This document shows, one piece after another, positions 36,488-64,000 of a DNA stretch of 64,000 nucleotides (the stretch's first letter is position 1; the number at the start of each line of letters is the position of its first letter). Position numbers and translations under genes: made by a program. Source of the DNA: Chrysomallon squamiferum (lineage: Eukaryota > Mollusca > Gastropoda > Neomphalida > Peltospiridae). Below the pieces are notes generated by a model that searched no databases, was not told where the DNA came from, and was given only the letters and a program-made list of their open reading frames with translations. The DNA lies in the NCBI GenBank assembly GCA_012295275.1, contig CM022672.1:33060716-33124715 (forward strand), given 5' to 3'.

Positions 36488-36495
36488 GTAATAGT
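36440..36495 (+). repeat. (AAT)n microsatellite
   Basis: AAT array followed by AGT/AAC variants, located in or just beyond the Pbx 3' UTR. It generates artefact asparagine and leucine ORFs. Confidence 0.9.
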
Positions 36496-36667
36496 AATAA
36501 TAATAACAAAAACCAGTTGATGCACTTTTGAAATGTGTGAGAAAAAATACAAAAACCTATCTCACACACACACATTAAAAAGATAAATACAAATATTCAG
36601 CACTTGAAAAACAGAAAAGCAGATTGTGGAGATGGTCACAGAAATAAGTTTCTTTGGTCTTCGTCTT

Positions 36668-62983
<26,316 letters not shown>

Positions 62984-63250
62984 CTGTGTGGTTTATGAAG
63001 TCACAAAACAAGAAACAAAATACTTGTCCAGATATTCCGATGTGCGTACACTAGGTGTAAGTCACATCTGGTCACGGATCTTAATATTTTGAGCAATAAA
63101 TCCATACACTACCGAAGCCTGTAAACATTCTCACAAATTGTTCACAAATGGCGACCGTCGCGTGCATAAGAGATCTCCCGTCAGTGTGTGAAAATCGACC
63201 AATCAAATCACGAGGGGCAAAGCTGGCTTTCTAGCGGGGATGAGTATTGA
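62984..63250 (-). promoter_or_regulatory. Pbx 5' UTR and probable promoter
   Basis: This is directly upstream of the Pbx start and richer in CpG than the rest of the window. ccaatcaaatcacgag (from about 63201) contains a CCAAT box. aaatggcgaccg (about 63145-63156) resembles a YY1 site. No TATA box is evident. Start sites are not determined. Confidence 0.45.
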
Positions 63251-63515
63251 CATACTGACCTACAAATGCCATTTCTTTAGTCGTAATCACTGAAAATCAG
63301 CGCCTTTATTTATAAACAATAGGCATACTTTCATTTTGTCCTTTAATCCGATTATCTGACAAAAGAAATGGAGTATAAAACTCAAGCACTTAATTAGTAT
63401 GGTGAAAATGCTATTGTCGTATACAGTACTTTACAGTATATTCACAATTTACAGATTATTTGAAGGGCTCTCGGATACATTAATTTTAAATACCAGTAAC
63501 AGTAACTGAATAAAC

Positions 63516-63522
<7 letters not shown>

Positions 63523-63587
<65 letters not shown>
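63523..63587 (+). repeat. (GA)n microsatellite upstream of Pbx
   Basis: About 65 bases of GA dinucleotides. Beyond it lie a poly-T run (about 63730-63746), a GT/CG run (63810-63840) and GAGA-rich sequence to about 63890. No gene is seen from 63.25 kb to the window end. Confidence 0.95.
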
Positions 63588-63588
<1 letters not shown>

Positions 63589-64000
63589 TGATTCCTAATT
63601 CTACACTCTGTCATCGTTTCTGTGTATCTGAAGAAGAATATCCAGTACAAAATATCTTAACCTAAATGCATTGTTATTAATAAAATATTTTATTTTATTT
63701 ATTTGTTTTTATTATTTTTGTTTTACTGTATTTTTTTTTTTTTTTTATGTGGTGTGTTTATTCTGTGATTTAAACGTTTTTTACATGGGGGATTTAAGCG
63801 TTTTTATATGTGTGTGTGTGTGATTGTGTGCGCGCGCGCGTTTGTATGTATATGTGGGCGAGAGAGAGAGCGAGCGAGAGCGAGAAAGAGAGCACTACAA
63901 TAAAAAAAATAAAAAATCAAATATGAAAACAAAATAAATCATTAAAATGTAAATAATAAATTATACCAACTCACAAAAAGTTCGCGGAAATATTTTCAAT

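Noticed and set aside
36196-36575. Poly-asparagine and poly-leucine ORFs
   Set aside because: They are translations of an AAT microsatellite, as are similar ORFs at 37876-38233, 43165-43350 and 43502-43693.

Overview
The window looks like nuclear DNA of an animal, most likely a bilaterian invertebrate and plausibly a mollusc or other lophotrochozoan. It is very AT-rich and full of microsatellites and homopolymer runs. Its genes are split by GT-AG introns, and the two recognisable families are a PBC-class TALE homeobox gene and TNF-receptor-type cysteine-rich proteins. The exact species cannot be read from the sequence; the clade is inferred from gene style and composition.

Region 1 (1-3.3 kb, + strand) holds the last four visible exons of a lysine/glutamate-rich, low-complexity protein that I do not recognise. 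A run of 14 A in its last exon puts an acidic C-terminus out of frame with the exons before it.

Region 2 (about 3.7-27.4 kb) is a mosaic of inverted and direct segmental duplications built around a small TNF-receptor-like gene. Two intact five-exon copies point away from each other: copy A on the minus strand (9561 down to 6603, 196 aa) and copy B on the plus strand (21062 to 26150, 198 aa). Each encodes a signal peptide, cysteine-rich repeats, a stalk with N-glycosylation sequons, and a hydrophobic C-terminus with no cytoplasmic tail. That layout suggests a GPI-anchored or decoy receptor. Between them lie scrambled fragments of a third copy (intron 1, exon 4, intron 4 and exon 5 pieces), large inverted repeats, and a fragment of a SWIM-zinc-finger-like ORF. 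Copy B intron 1 carries a 2.1-kb insertion with 10-bp terminal inverted repeats that is absent from copy A.

Region 3 (27.4-36.6 kb) is mostly AT-rich non-coding sequence. It contains one credible orphan minus-strand terminal exon (29339-29560) and the second arm of an inverted repeat.

Region 4 (36.6-63.2 kb, minus strand) is a complete Pbx/extradenticle gene in nine coding exons (423 aa): PBC-A, alanine linker, PBC-B, TALE homeodomain and a short acidic tail. Intron 2 (13 kb) holds a stretch of unusually complex sequence that could be a regulatory element, and intron 5 holds a candidate Hox-Pbx-Meis composite site. Several introns carry minisatellites. A CCAAT-containing, relatively CpG-rich segment at 63.0-63.25 kb is the likely promoter. 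Exon boundaries were placed by hand from splice consensus, reading phase and, for the TNFR copies, comparison between paralogs. All repeat identities are by eye.
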